Both the position numbers and the translations under genes were made by a program. Shown piece by piece: positions 28,703 to 37,873 of a stretch of DNA of 64,000 bases. Position 1 is the stretch's first letter. Each line of letters opens with the position of its first letter. A model generated the notes under the pieces. The model did not search any database, was not told the origin of the DNA, and saw nothing but the letters and a program-made list of their open reading frames with translations. The stretch spans positions 3,514,001 through 3,578,000 of the forward strand of contig NZ_CP147020.1 of NCBI RefSeq assembly GCF_037126435.1. The letters run 5' to 3'. The DNA comes from Bernardetia sp. ABR2-2B (GTDB lineage Bacteria > Bacteroidota > Bacteroidia > Cytophagales > Bernardetiaceae).

Positions 28703-28820
28703 AAAATATATTTTGAAATAACATTTTTTATTAAAAAGCTAAGAAATAAGTAATATCTAATTGCGTTTTTAATAAGTAGCTGATATTACGCAAAGATAAA
28801 ATCTCTTATAAAAAACGAAA

Positions 28821-28902
28821 CCCACGATTTTAATCGTGGGGGAAATAGGTACAGGTTAGCAGAAGACAATATATTTCCTTTACCCATAACTAAAGTTATG
28901 GG
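28821..28902. repeat. twin 20-nt hairpin element (REP/MITE-like)
   Basis: Two perfect hairpins of identical build lie 42 bp apart: CCCACGATT-TT-AATCGTGGG (28821-28840) and CCCATAACT-AA-AGTTATGGG (28883-28902). Each has a 9-bp stem and 2-nt loop. The outer flanks GAAACCCA and TGGGTTTC are inverted copies of each other. This resembles hairpin-ended elements of IS200/IS605 or REP type. It lies upstream of gldH. Confidence 0.6.
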
Positions 28903-28978
28903 TTTCACTTTTTGATTTTGTAATATCAGTAAATAACATAAACTCTAGTTTATTCAAAAAAAAGTCATTGATTCCATT

Positions 28979-29449
28979 ATGCAATTCCAAAAAAAACTAA
29001 CTTCTTCTATTCTAATTTTACTTTTTATTCTCACTTCTTGTGGAAGTAATGCTTTATATGAAAATCACAAAGAGCTAGAGAGTGGAATTTGGCAAAAAGC
29101 TAATTTACAGTCTTTTGAAATAGAAATAGATGACTCTCAAAATCATTCTGTTTTTTATCATCTGCGCTATACAATGGATTACGATTATTGTAATTCTTAT
29201 GTTCGCTACAAAGTTTTTTCTCCAACAGGAAAACTTCTTACTCAAAAAATGAAATTAGATACGCTCTTCGACTGCACAACAGGAAAGCCACTAGGAGAAG
29301 GGTTTGGAACAGTTTATAATAGAGAGTTTCAGTTAGAAGAAAGCTTTGATTTTTCTGAAAAAGGTATTTATAAAATAGAGCTAGAACAAATGATGCGTAA
29401 AGATTCTTTAGAAGGAATACAAACAGTCGGAATACGGATTACAAACTAA
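28979..29449 (+). CDS. gldH: gliding motility lipoprotein GldH
   Basis: 156 residues with a lipoprotein signal (ILILLFILTSCGS, Cys about 21). The mature part matches GldH: YENHKEL at the N-terminus, a central YHLRYTMDYDYCN, GKPLGEGFG and the conserved ending IYKIELEQMMRKDSLEGI followed by VGIRI. GldH is an outer-membrane-associated lipoprotein needed for gliding in Flavobacterium; its molecular action is not settled. Its presence agrees with the type IX secretion tail on the large protein at 53295-60710. Other gld genes are not in the window. Confidence 0.88.
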   Translation: MQFQKKLTSSILILLFILTSCGSNALYENHKELESGIWQKANLQSFEIEIDDSQNHSVFYHLRYTMDYDYCNSYVRYKVFSPTGKLLTQKMKLDTLFDCTTGKPLGEGFGTVYNREFQLEESFDFSEKGIYKIELEQMMRKDSLEGIQTVGIRITN

Positions 29450-29462
29450 AAGTTAATTTATA

Positions 29463-29492
29463 ATTGAATTAATCGTTTTTTTCGTAATTTTG
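29463..29492 (+). promoter_or_regulatory. candidate promoter of pyrG
   Basis: ATTG at 29463-29466 and TAATTTTG at 29485-29492 are 18 bp apart, close to the Bacteroidetes TTTG-N19-TAnnTTTG form. Transcription would start near 29499, 28 bp before the pyrG ATG. Confidence 0.55.
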
Positions 29493-29526
29493 TGGCATCA
29501 AAAAAAACACACGTTTGTAAATTGCT

Positions 29527-31218
29527 ATGAGTACGACCAAAAAATCCACTAAAGAAAACTCAAAAAATACTTCTACAACTTCACAAAAGACAAAATATAT
29601 TTTTGTTACAGGTGGTGTAGCTTCCTCATTGGGAAAGGGAATCGTTTCGGCTTCTCTTGCCAAACTTTTGCAATCAAGAGGGTTCTCTGTTACTATCCAA
29701 AAATTTGACCCTTATCTCAACATTGACCCTGGTACGCTCAATCCGTATGAACACGGAGAATGTTATGTAACTGACGATGGCGCAGAAACAGATTTAGATT
29801 TAGGACATTATGAGCGTTTTCTGAATGTTTCTACCTCACAAGCCAACAATGTAACAACTGGAAGAATTTATAATACGGTCATAAACAAAGAAAGAAAAGG
29901 CGATTTCTTAGGAAAAACGGTTCAAGTAATTCCTCATATTACTGACGAAATAAAACGTAATTTTTACTTTTTGGGAGAAACTGGAAAGTATGATATTATA
30001 ATTACTGAAATTGGGGGTTGTGTGGGTGATATCGAATCGCTACCTTTTGTAGAAGCTGTTCGTCAGGCTCGTTGGGAATTAGGAGAGCAAAACTCACTCG
30101 TTATTCATCTTACTTTAGTGCCTTATTTGAGTGCTGCAAAAGAACTCAAAACTAAACCTACACAGCATTCTGTCAAAATGCTTTCAGAGCAAGGCGTGCA
30201 GCCAGATGTTTTGGTGTGTCGTACTGAGCATTCTCTACCTGATGATATTCGTAGAAAAATCTCGCAGTTTTGTAACGTAAATATCAAATCCGTCATTGAG
30301 TCTATTGATGCAGATACGATTTATGATGTTCCTCTCTTGATGAGAAAAGAACATTTAGATGATATTGTTCTAGAAAAATTAGGTTTACCAACAGACAGTA
30401 CGCCCAACCTAGACGAGTGGAAACACTTTTTAGGAAAGCTAAAAAATCCGACTGATGAAGTAAAGATTGCATTAGTTGGAAAATATGTAGAATTACCTGA
30501 TGCTTACAAATCTATCGTAGAATCATTTATCCATGCAGGAGCAGAAACAGAAACAACAGTAAAACTCAAATGGGTTTCTTCTGAAGATTTGGATTCTGAT
30601 GAAGATGTAAAGAAATATTTAGAAAACATGGACGGTGTTTTGGTTGCCCCAGGTTTTGGAGATAGAGGAATTGAAGGGAAGGTTTTGGCAGTAAAATATG
30701 CAAGAGAAAATAAAATTCCATTTTTTGGAATTTGTTTGGGAATGCAAGTCGCTGTCGTAGAATTTGCTAGAAATGTCTTAAAGTTAGAAAGCGCACATTC
30801 GGCAGAAATGAATCCTGATACAGAGTTTCCTGTCATTGATTTGATGAAAGAACAAAAAGACATTACGACAAAAGGTGGAACAATGCGTTTGGGAGCTTAT
30901 CCGTGTCAGCTTAAAAAGAAATCATTGGCTTCACAGATTTATGATGGAAAAGACTTGATTCATGAACGTCATCGCCACCGTTATGAATTTAACAACAAGT
31001 TTTTGAAGGATTACGAAAAGGCAGGACTTCTTCCAACAGGAATAAACCCAGAATCGAATCTAGTGGAAATTGTAGAAATGAAACAAGCAGAACACCCTTA
31101 TTTTGTAGGAGTTCAATTTCACCCAGAGCTAAAAAGTACGGCACTTAGTCCTCATCCTCTTTTTGTAGGATTTATAAAAGCTGCTCTTCAAAAGCGTTTG
31201 GAGGAAGTAGTCGAATAA
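29527..31218 (+). CDS. pyrG: CTP synthase
   Basis: Makes CTP from UTP, ATP and glutamine. 563 residues including a poorly conserved Ser/Thr/Lys-rich start of about 25. The synthetase domain has [31 protein letters not shown] and GGCVGDIES. The C-terminal class I glutaminase domain has [15 protein letters not shown] with the catalytic cysteine, and FHPE with the catalytic His-Glu. The next gene on the strand, yidC, starts 128 bp on. The extended N-terminus begins at the only ATG before the conserved core. Confidence 0.97.
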   Translation: MSTTKKSTKENSKNTSTTSQKTKYIFVTGGVASSLGKGIVSASLAKLLQSRGFSVTIQKFDPYLNIDPGTLNPYEHGECYVTDDGAETDLDLGHYERFLNVSTSQANNVTTGRIYNTVINKERKGDFLGKTVQVIPHITDEIKRNFYFLGETGKYDIIITEIGGCVGDIESLPFVEAVRQARWELGEQNSLVIHLTLVPYLSAAKELKTKPTQHSVKMLSEQGVQPDVLVCRTEHSLPDDIRRKISQFCNVNIKSVIESIDADTIYDVPLLMRKEHLDDIVLEKLGLPTDSTPNLDEWKHFLGKLKNPTDEVKIALVGKYVELPDAYKSIVESFIHAGAETETTVKLKWVSSEDLDSDEDVKKYLENMDGVLVAPGFGDRGIEGKVLAVKYARENKIPFFGICLGMQVAVVEFARNVLKLESAHSAEMNPDTEFPVIDLMKEQKDITTKGGTMRLGAYPCQLKKKSLASQIYDGKDLIHERHRHRYEFNNKFLKDYEKAGLLPTGINPESNLVEIVEMKQAEHPYFVGVQFHPELKSTALSPHPLFVGFIKAALQKRLEEVVE

Positions 31219-31346
31219 TAAAAATAAAAAGAATTTTTCGGACGACTTGACAGTTTTCCGAGTTATTCTTCACAAAGGATAAGAGTTTGTTTTATCAAAA
31301 CTCTATTCTTCATAAGAAAATCGAAAATTAATTTACTTTAGTATAA

Positions 31347-33197
31347 ATGGATAAAAATCAAACCATCGGACTCGTCTTGATGTCAGCTTTGCTTATTGCA
31401 TACATGTTCTTTTTTAGCCCTAGTAAGGAAGAGCAACAAGCACAAGAACAAAGAACAGCACAAATACAAGACAGCATCAGAATAGCACAAGAAGCTATTG
31501 CTGCCACACAAAATGGACAAAATTCTGAAACAGAACAAAAAGTAGAATTAGATTCTGCTACAAAAGCTTTGATTGCCGATGCAAAAGAAGTCGTTTTAGA
31601 AAACGATAATATCAAAGTTGCTTTATCTTCTTTGGGTGCAGAAGTTTTGAATGTAGAACTCAAAGACTATCAAACTTTTGATGGTAAGCCACTTATTTTG
31701 GTAGATGAGCAAAATAGCCAAATCGAACTTTCAATGCCTACTTCTTCTGGGAGTGTCAGAATTGATAAGTTAGGTTTTCAAGTTCAGAATGCTACAAAAG
31801 ATAAAGTTACTTTTGCTGGTGTAGTAGATGGAAAACCATTAGAAATTACTTATACATTGCCTAAAGATGGTTTTGAATTGTTTTATGCCATCAAAACAGA
31901 TGCTGCTACACAATCGTTACAACTTTCTTGGACGGATGCTATCAAACGTACTGACCAAAATATTGAATTAGATAGAAGAGAAACAACTATCAATTATTAT
32001 ACAATTGAAGATGATTTTGATTATTTAAGCAAAGGAAGTACAGATGCACAAACAGAAGTTTTAGAAAACTCGGTATCTTGGTTTTCTATGAAACAACGCT
32101 TTTTCAATGCTGCTCTTATTACTGACAGACAATTTGAAAAGCTAACGATTGGCTCGGCTGCTGTTAATGAAACAGACTCTTCTACTATCAAAACGCTAAA
32201 AGTAGAAACTTCTATTCCTGTTTCTTCGTTGGCTGCTGATGCAAATGCACGTTTTTACTTTGGTCCTAATAAGCACGATATTAATAAAGCTGTAACAGAA
32301 GGCTTCCAAGAAAATACCTATTTAGGTTGGGCTATTTTGCAACCAATCAGTTTGTTTATAATTATTCCATTATTTGATGTTTTGGAAAAATTTATTGATA
32401 ATTATGGTGTTCTGATTATCGTTATGGTGTTTCTTATCAAGATGGTTTTAGCTCCTCTTACCTACAAATCGTATGTAGCACAAGCCAGAACAAAAGTTTT
32501 ACAGCCAGAAATCAATAAGATAAAAGAGAAATATCCAGACGACCAAGCCAAACAATCACAAGAAACAATGAAACTCAATAGTGAGTTTGGGGTCAATCCG
32601 TTGAGTGGGTGTTTGCCGATGGTGTTGCAGATGCCAATTATTTTTGCGCTCTTTACGTTTTTCCCTAGTGCGATTCAACTTCGTAATGAAGCATTTTTAT
32701 GGGCAGGTGATTTATCAACGTATGATTCTATCTTGAACTTGCCGTTTACAATTCCTTTCTATGGAGACCATGTGAGTTTATTTACTCTGATGATGACAGC
32801 TTCACAGATTTTGGTAACAAGTGTAAGTACACAACAAACTTCAATGGCAAATTCTCCTATCAATCCGAAAGTGATGATGTACGGAATGCCAGTTATGTTT
32901 ATGTTTGTCTTGAACTCTTTCCCTGCTGGTCTGACACTTTATTACGTAACTTCAAACTTAGTTACATTAGCTCAAACGCTTACTATTCGTAAGTTCTTCG
33001 TTAATGAAGAAAAAATCAGAGCAAAACTAGAGATTCGTAGAGAAGAGAAAAAGAAAAGTGGTAAAAAAGGTTCTTCTTTTATGCAACGTATGCAAGATGC
33101 AATGGCTCAAGCACAAGAGCAACAAGCAGAAGCCAAAGCTAAAAAAGAAGGTACTCCGAAAAATACGAATCCAAATAAAAAGGATAAATTGAAATAA
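31347..33197 (+). CDS. yidC: membrane protein insertase YidC
   Basis: Inserts and folds inner-membrane proteins alone or with SecYEG. 616 residues. An N-terminal membrane helix (about 6-23, IGLVLMSALLIAYMFFF), a large periplasmic beta domain (about 65-330), then the Oxa1 core (about 350-570) with YGVLIIVMVFLIKMVLAPLT, NPLSGCLPMVLQMPI and FPAGLTLYYVTSN. The C-terminus is a basic, Lys/Gln-rich tail that may contact the ribosome. The length is usual for Bacteroidetes. Co-orientation with pyrG is common in this phylum as far as I recall. Confidence 0.96.
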   Translation: MDKNQTIGLVLMSALLIAYMFFFSPSKEEQQAQEQRTAQIQDSIRIAQEAIAATQNGQNSETEQKVELDSATKALIADAKEVVLENDNIKVALSSLGAEVLNVELKDYQTFDGKPLILVDEQNSQIELSMPTSSGSVRIDKLGFQVQNATKDKVTFAGVVDGKPLEITYTLPKDGFELFYAIKTDAATQSLQLSWTDAIKRTDQNIELDRRETTINYYTIEDDFDYLSKGSTDAQTEVLENSVSWFSMKQRFFNAALITDRQFEKLTIGSAAVNETDSSTIKTLKVETSIPVSSLAADANARFYFGPNKHDINKAVTEGFQENTYLGWAILQPISLFIIIPLFDVLEKFIDNYGVLIIVMVFLIKMVLAPLTYKSYVAQARTKVLQPEINKIKEKYPDDQAKQSQETMKLNSEFGVNPLSGCLPMVLQMPIIFALFTFFPSAIQLRNEAFLWAGDLSTYDSILNLPFTIPFYGDHVSLFTLMMTASQILVTSVSTQQTSMANSPINPKVMMYGMPVMFMFVLNSFPAGLTLYYVTSNLVTLAQTLTIRKFFVNEEKIRAKLEIRREEKKKSGKKGSSFMQRMQDAMAQAQEQQAEAKAKKEGTPKNTNPNKKDKLK

Positions 33198-33217
33198 GAG
33201 TATTTGTGGGTTCAAAT

Positions 33218-33254
33218 AAAAAACGGCTTGTAGTTAAACAAGCCGTTTTTTTTT
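33218..33254. terminator. bidirectional terminator after yidC
   Basis: ACGGCTTGT (33223-33231) pairs with ACAAGCCGT (33238-33246), with A runs before and nine T after. It serves yidC and the convergent lipoprotein gene. Confidence 0.85.
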
Positions 33255-33269
33255 ATGTCTCAAACTCTG

Positions 33270-34316
33270 TTATTTTCTATGTAAAATATAAAAGCGACGA
33301 TATAAGGTAATATATATTTCGTTGTTATTTGTTTTTGCAATAGTGAAATAACCAGTTTCTTTTGTGTTTCTAAATCTCACAAAGTAGGTATTTATCGTAC
33401 TTCTAATTTTCTGTAATTCCTGTATTTCTCTATAAAATTGTGGGGTCAAACTTTCTGGCTGACTGTTATTGAATGTAGAAACGAAGTTGTATTCCCAATA
33501 ATGTTTTGCATTTGGGAATGCTCTAGCCGAAGAAATATTATACAAATAACTCTCATTATTTATTTTAACAGAATCCTTTGTAAACTGTATGAGTAAAGTA
33601 TCTATTTGATATTTTGAGTATCCACTTGTATCAATTTGATTAGACTTATTAGCATACCAAATTCCATATATTTTTTTCAAATTCATATCAGAGCTATTAC
33701 ATTCTTCTCCTATACAACGTTTAAATCCTTTAGCCTTATAGTAATTAGAATCAATGATAGGAAACCCAAAAACGTTACTGAAAATATTTATAATTTTTTT
33801 TGACCTATGTACATAAGCGTGTTCCATCTTTAACCAAACTACTCTGTTAGCATCAACAAAAATATAATTCGGTTTCTTATTTATACCAAAATCGCTAACA
33901 AACTCTATCGTCATTAATTCGTTAAAATAATCTGTCGCTTCTTCTTCTGTATCAAAAACATACACACTAAAAGGAACAAGCTTTCTGTAAGCATATTCAA
34001 TATTATTTTCATTGATTATCGTATCATACTTAACATCAAATTTGTAATCTTTTTTCCCCCAACCAAATGTTTGGAAATATGAATTGATAGAATCTCCGTA
34101 TTCTTTCAGTTTTTCATAACGAAATGGATTTATTTCTTCACTAATCGTAGTATCATCAACTACAACAGTATCAATAACTGCATTAGGTTTTATAGATTTT
34201 TTTTCTGTATTTCCACCATTTTCTACTCTTGTATTACAAGAAAACAAACAAATTAGCCATAATAGCAAAAATGTAGATTTGAATTTAGTCTTTAGCAATA
34301 ATTGTTTTTTAATCAT
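33270..34316 (-). CDS. lipoprotein, unknown function
   Basis: 348 residues with a lipoprotein signal (STFLLLWLICLFSCNTR, Cys about 27). The mature chain has no motif I recognise; it contains FDTEEEATDYFNELM, which looks like a short ferredoxin-like segment, and a C-terminal FRNTKETGYFTIAKT. Its ATG overlaps the end of the RlpA-like gene by 8 bp, so both are co-transcribed and probably translationally coupled. An envelope location fits the RlpA partner, but a role in septation is only guilt by association. Confidence 0.78.
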   Translation of the reverse strand: MIKKQLLLKTKFKSTFLLLWLICLFSCNTRVENGGNTEKKSIKPNAVIDTVVVDDTTISEEINPFRYEKLKEYGDSINSYFQTFGWGKKDYKFDVKYDTIINENNIEYAYRKLVPFSVYVFDTEEEATDYFNELMTIEFVSDFGINKKPNYIFVDANRVVWLKMEHAYVHRSKKIINIFSNVFGFPIIDSNYYKAKGFKRCIGEECNSSDMNLKKIYGIWYANKSNQIDTSGYSKYQIDTLLIQFTKDSVKINNESYLYNISSARAFPNAKHYWEYNFVSTFNNSQPESLTPQFYREIQELQKIRSTINTYFVRFRNTKETGYFTIAKTNNNEIYITLYRRFYILHRK

Positions 34317-35088
34317 TAAAATGCGCCTTTGGAAAACAACCTCTAAAACCTTTTTTATCTAATTTTTTTGCAAAATCTCTAGCTTGTGTAGCATTCATGT
34401 CACCTACCGAAACTCTAAAAAGACGTTGCGAACGGTCAGCCGTCCAAGTAACACGGATATACACTTCATCAAATCCTGCTGCCATAGAATCTTTTCCTTT
34501 TTGGACAGCATTTTTCAAGTCTTTGTAGCTTCCAATCTGCACACCAAAAGCTTCTGGGTATTTTTGAGTTCCCCAAATACTATAAATACGAGGTAAATAT
34601 TTATTTTTCTTTTGTGCTTTTTTGATATTTACTTTTCTGCGTGGTTTTCTTCTTTTTGTTTTACTTTCAGAACCTTTTGGAGAAAGAGTTGTTCCATCTG
34701 CACCTGCACGTAAAAGGCGAATTTCTATGTTTACAACTCCATCACGAACCATGTCTAGTTTTTTTGCTGTTGCATAAGAAAGGTCAATAATTCGCCCTGG
34801 TTTGAAAGGACCTCGGTCATTTACTCGTACAATGGCTGTTTTACCGTTATTTTTATTGGTAACTTCTACCAAACTATTGAATAATATTTTTTTGTGGGCA
34901 GCCGTAGCATCATACATATTGTATTTTTCGCCACTTGCTGTGGGTCTGCCATGAAATTTTGTTCCGTAGTAAGAGGCTTTTCCTTTTTGTGTATAACCTA
35001 GCTTCTGATAATCATATTCGTTTGTTCCACTCAATTGTAATAAGGCAAAAGGCAGAACTGCACAGTAGAAAATGTGTTTTAACTTCAT
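34309..35088 (-). CDS. rlpA: RlpA-like protein with SPOR domain
   Basis: About 259 residues starting at ATG 35088; the TTG three codons earlier is rejected because the signal peptide (MKLKHIFYCAVLPFALLQLSG) starts here. The double-psi beta-barrel RlpA domain (about 30-120) has GKASYYGTKFHGRPTASGE, TAAHKKILFNSLVEV, VRVNDRGPF and IIDLSYATAKKL. A basic linker leads to a C-terminal SPOR domain (about 180-257) that binds denuded septal glycan. In Pseudomonas RlpA is a lytic transglycosylase; the catalytic His and Asp equivalents (TAAHK, NDRGP) are present. It forms a unit with the overlapping lipoprotein gene. Confidence 0.88.
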   Translation of the reverse strand: MKLKHIFYCAVLPFALLQLSGTNEYDYQKLGYTQKGKASYYGTKFHGRPTASGEKYNMYDATAAHKKILFNSLVEVTNKNNGKTAIVRVNDRGPFKPGRIIDLSYATAKKLDMVRDGVVNIEIRLLRAGADGTTLSPKGSESKTKRRKPRRKVNIKKAQKKNKYLPRIYSIWGTQKYPEAFGVQIGSYKDLKNAVQKGKDSMAAGFDEVYIRVTWTADRSQRLFRVSVGDMNATQARDFAKKLDKKGFRGCFPKAHFND

Positions 35089-35235
35089 AAAAAACAATAA
35101 AGAGATGGATTTTGGATAGATTTTTTTTTCTAAAATAGAACAAGGAATTAGTACAAACTCTTATTTATTCTATTTTAGAAGGAATTAGTTATGCTAATTA
35201 GCGATTTTTAAAGAAATTTGCAATTCTAAAACGCT

Positions 35236-35243
35236 TATTTTTG
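35236..35243 (+). promoter_or_regulatory. candidate -7 element upstream of the DUF3817 gene
   Basis: TATTTTTG fits TAnnTTTG; a TTTG lies at 35217-35220 with a short 15-bp spacer. It overlaps the TTG at 35241, so the start at 35283 is favoured. Confidence 0.45.
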
Positions 35244-35282
35244 TATTCTATTATCCAAAGATTAATCAAAAACCTATTACTT

Positions 35283-35588
35283 ATGACTTCAAATTCAAAA
35301 CTCCTTCAATTTTTACGTATTCTTGGTGTGGTAGAAGGTATTTCTTTTCTTGTTATCCTTTTTATTACGATGCCTCTTAAGTATATTTGGGAAATGCCAG
35401 AACCAAATAAAATTGTCGGAATGGCACACGGAATTTTATTTATTGCCTATTGTCTTTTAGTTTTGATTGTGGGCTACAAACTCAAATGGAAATTACTCAC
35501 TATTTTTTGGGCATTATTGGCTTCTATTATTCCTTTTGGGACATTCGTGGCTGACAAGAAGATTTTTAAGGAAGAGCAAGAAATGTAG
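35283..35588 (+). CDS. DUF3817 family membrane protein
   Basis: About 101 residues. Matches DUF3817 throughout: LRILGVVEGISFLVILFI, MPLKYIW, VGMAHGILFIAYCLLV and ASIIPFGTFVADKKIF. Three membrane helices are visible. Function of the family is unknown. The ATG at 35283 is chosen over the TTG at 35241 because homology begins just after it and a -7 promoter element overlaps the earlier codon. It is a single-gene unit between divergent rlpA and a convergent small membrane gene. Confidence 0.88.
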   Translation: MTSNSKLLQFLRILGVVEGISFLVILFITMPLKYIWEMPEPNKIVGMAHGILFIAYCLLVLIVGYKLKWKLLTIFWALLASIIPFGTFVADKKIFKEEQEM

Positions 35589-35598
35589 CCTTTATATA

Positions 35599-35907
35599 CT
35601 AATGAATATAATATTCTGAATAAAGTTTAACAGCAAAAAGAGTAAGTGGCACACTTGGAAAAGAACACAAATATATAACCCATTTTTTTCTTGAAAAGTA
35701 ATTCCACTTTTTAGTTGTGATGTAGAAACGAATAGCAGAAGTTATTTGAAAAAGACTAACTACAAACCAACAAACATTAAATGCAAGTATCACAAACAAA
35801 GTAAAAATTACTAAAGAACTTATAGACTTGTCTATAAAAGTAGGTACAACAATAACCAGTAGACCTATTATCCAACAGACTGATTCAACACTAATTTTAT
35901 TCTTCAT
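35599..35907 (-). CDS. small membrane protein, unknown function
   Basis: 102 residues with three likely membrane helices (about 10-27, 30-54 and 75-92) and a basic loop ITTKKWNYFSRKKW before the last. No family recognised. The gene is convergent with the DUF3817 gene, ending 10 bp from it, without a clear hairpin between. ATG start. It is likely real given the hydrophobic pattern, but the product has no inferable role. Confidence 0.6.
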   Translation of the reverse strand: MKNKISVESVCWIIGLLVIVVPTFIDKSISSLVIFTLFVILAFNVCWFVVSLFQITSAIRFYITTKKWNYFSRKKWVIYLCSFPSVPLTLFAVKLYSEYYIH

Positions 35908-36111
35908 AATATTTCTATATTTTTTGAGTAAATTAAATAATATTCTTGATAAAAACGTAAAATTTGAATTTCTAAAATAGAGTAGTTTTTATCTAGAATT
36001 ATGTATTATCCTGCGTTTCATCATAAGAATCATATAATCGATAGCTCGGCGAAGCCAAATCACTCGCTAATCAATCATATAATAATTAACCCTTTACAAC
36101 CTCAAAAAACT

Positions 36112-37803
36112 ATGAGATATACACTTTTATTTCTTTTACTATTTATTTTTTCGTGTCAGTCTTCTGACCAAAAAAACGAAGAAAAAAATGAAACTACTTC
36201 TGAAATTACAGAACAAACCTTTACTATTCCAGAATGGAAACCCTACGATGAATCTGACGAACTTACTCAAAGCCTTAACAATGAATCATCAAGAATGCAG
36301 TACAAACTCATTCAATCTAAAATTTTAGATAAAAATGATATTTGGAAAAATGTAGCTCCTCAAATCAGTAATTTTTCAGAAGAAGAGTATCAAAAGCTAA
36401 CTCCTTTGATTTTGGAACAAAATATTCCAACAATTCAAAATCATATCAAAGAAGGAAATTTGAGTTATGAAAAACTGGTGCAATGGTATTTGTACAGAAT
36501 TGTAAAATATGAAAACAATAGAGAAACTTCTCTTCATACTATTATTTCTATCAATCCAAATGCAGTAGAGGAAGCCAAACAAAGAGATAAAAATACTCAA
36601 GCTGAAAATAATCACGCCATTTTTGGAATGCCTATTTTACTAAAAGATAATATCAATTTTGATAAACTTCCAACCACAGCAGGAGCAGAAGCACTCAAAA
36701 ACAATATGACTTCAAATGCTTTCATAGTAGAGCGCATACAAGAAAAAGGAGGAATTATTTTGGGCAAAGTAAATCTAAGTGAATGGGCAAATTATTTACA
36801 CGATAACGGGCCGAATGGATATAGCGCAATCGGTGGACAAACACTAAATCCTTACGGAAGAAAACAGTTTGATACAGGTGGTTCTAGTGCAGGAAGTGGA
36901 ACATCAGTAGCTGCAAATTATGCTGTTGCAGCAGTTGGAACAGAAACAGCAGGTTCTATTTTGTCTCCAGCTAGTTCTAGTAGTATTGTTGGTTTGAAAC
37001 CTACGATTGGGCTTTTGAGTAGAGGTGGAATTGTTCCTATTTCTAGTATGCTAGACACGCCCGGTCCAATGACAAAAAATATAATAGATAATGCTATTTT
37101 GTTATCTGCAATGACTGGCGAAGATGCAAAAGATACAGCTACAAAAGGACAAAATCAGCAACTCAACTATGCTCAAAATTTAGAAATAGATTTGAAGGGA
37201 ATGCGTTTTGGTGCAAATAAAGCCTTTATGGAAGATTCTCTGTATCTTTCTATGATTGAAAAAATTAAATCTTTAGGTGCAGAAGTAGTAGAGTTTTCTT
37301 TTGATGAAATGAACTTTGATAACTTTCTACAACTTTTAAATGCTGATATGAAAAGAGATTTGCCTTCTTATTTTCAAAATTATGCAGGAAATTCAGTTTC
37401 CTTTACTTCTGCAAAAGATATTGTAGAATATAATCTTCAAGATACGTTAGTTCGCATTCCTTATGCACAAGCTCGTTTTGATGGAATTGTGGCAGACAAA
37501 ACTACTGATGAAGAATTAGAAAAACTGAAAATTAGTATGAATACAGAAGCAGTTAATCTTTTTGAAAAGCCAATGAAAAAGTTAAATCTTGATTGTATTT
37601 TGTCTATCAATAACTGGAATGCTGCCGAAGCTGCACTAGCAAAATATCCTTGCTTGACTCTTCCGATGGGTTATAGAGCTGACGGACAACCTGCTGGAAT
37701 TACGCTGATTTCTCGTCCTTTCGAAGAGCAAAAATTGCTAAAAGTTGGCTTTGCTATCGAAGAGGCTACAAAAAGTAGAAAATTACCTCAAGGATATAAT
37801 TGA
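36112..37803 (+). CDS. amidase signature family lipoprotein
   Basis: About 563 residues. ATG 36112 is preferred over ATG 36001 because it starts a lipoprotein signal peptide (YTLLFLLLFIFSCQSS). The amidase signature domain has the catalytic lysine in GMPILLKDN, the Gly/Ser-rich GGSSAGSGTSVAA with the cis-Ser, and ETAGSILSPASSSSIVGLKPT with the nucleophile Ser. It therefore hydrolyses an amide substrate in the envelope. It resembles peptide amidase-type proteins more than GatA, as it lacks the GatA C-terminal part and has no gatB or gatC partner. A terminator follows. Confidence 0.88.
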   Translation: MRYTLLFLLLFIFSCQSSDQKNEEKNETTSEITEQTFTIPEWKPYDESDELTQSLNNESSRMQYKLIQSKILDKNDIWKNVAPQISNFSEEEYQKLTPLILEQNIPTIQNHIKEGNLSYEKLVQWYLYRIVKYENNRETSLHTIISINPNAVEEAKQRDKNTQAENNHAIFGMPILLKDNINFDKLPTTAGAEALKNNMTSNAFIVERIQEKGGIILGKVNLSEWANYLHDNGPNGYSAIGGQTLNPYGRKQFDTGGSSAGSGTSVAANYAVAAVGTETAGSILSPASSSSIVGLKPTIGLLSRGGIVPISSMLDTPGPMTKNIIDNAILLSAMTGEDAKDTATKGQNQQLNYAQNLEIDLKGMRFGANKAFMEDSLYLSMIEKIKSLGAEVVEFSFDEMNFDNFLQLLNADMKRDLPSYFQNYAGNSVSFTSAKDIVEYNLQDTLVRIPYAQARFDGIVADKTTDEELEKLKISMNTEAVNLFEKPMKKLNLDCILSINNWNAAEAALAKYPCLTLPMGYRADGQPAGITLISRPFEEQKLLKVGFAIEEATKSRKLPQGYN

Positions 37804-37817
37804 TTTTCTTGAAAAAT

Positions 37818-37858
37818 AAAAAGGCTTTACATCAAAAAAATAATGTAAAGCCTTTTTT
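37818..37858. terminator. bidirectional terminator between amidase and kinase genes
   Basis: AAAAAGGCTTTACAT (37818-37832) pairs with ATGTAAAGCCTTTTT (37843-37857); A and T runs on both sides serve the convergent genes. Confidence 0.88.
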
Positions 37859-37873
37859 CAAATCTTTGAACCT

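Noticed and set aside
30504-30863. Minus-strand open frame of 119 codons inside pyrG
   Set aside because: It lies fully within a conserved CTP synthase gene and shows no family pattern.
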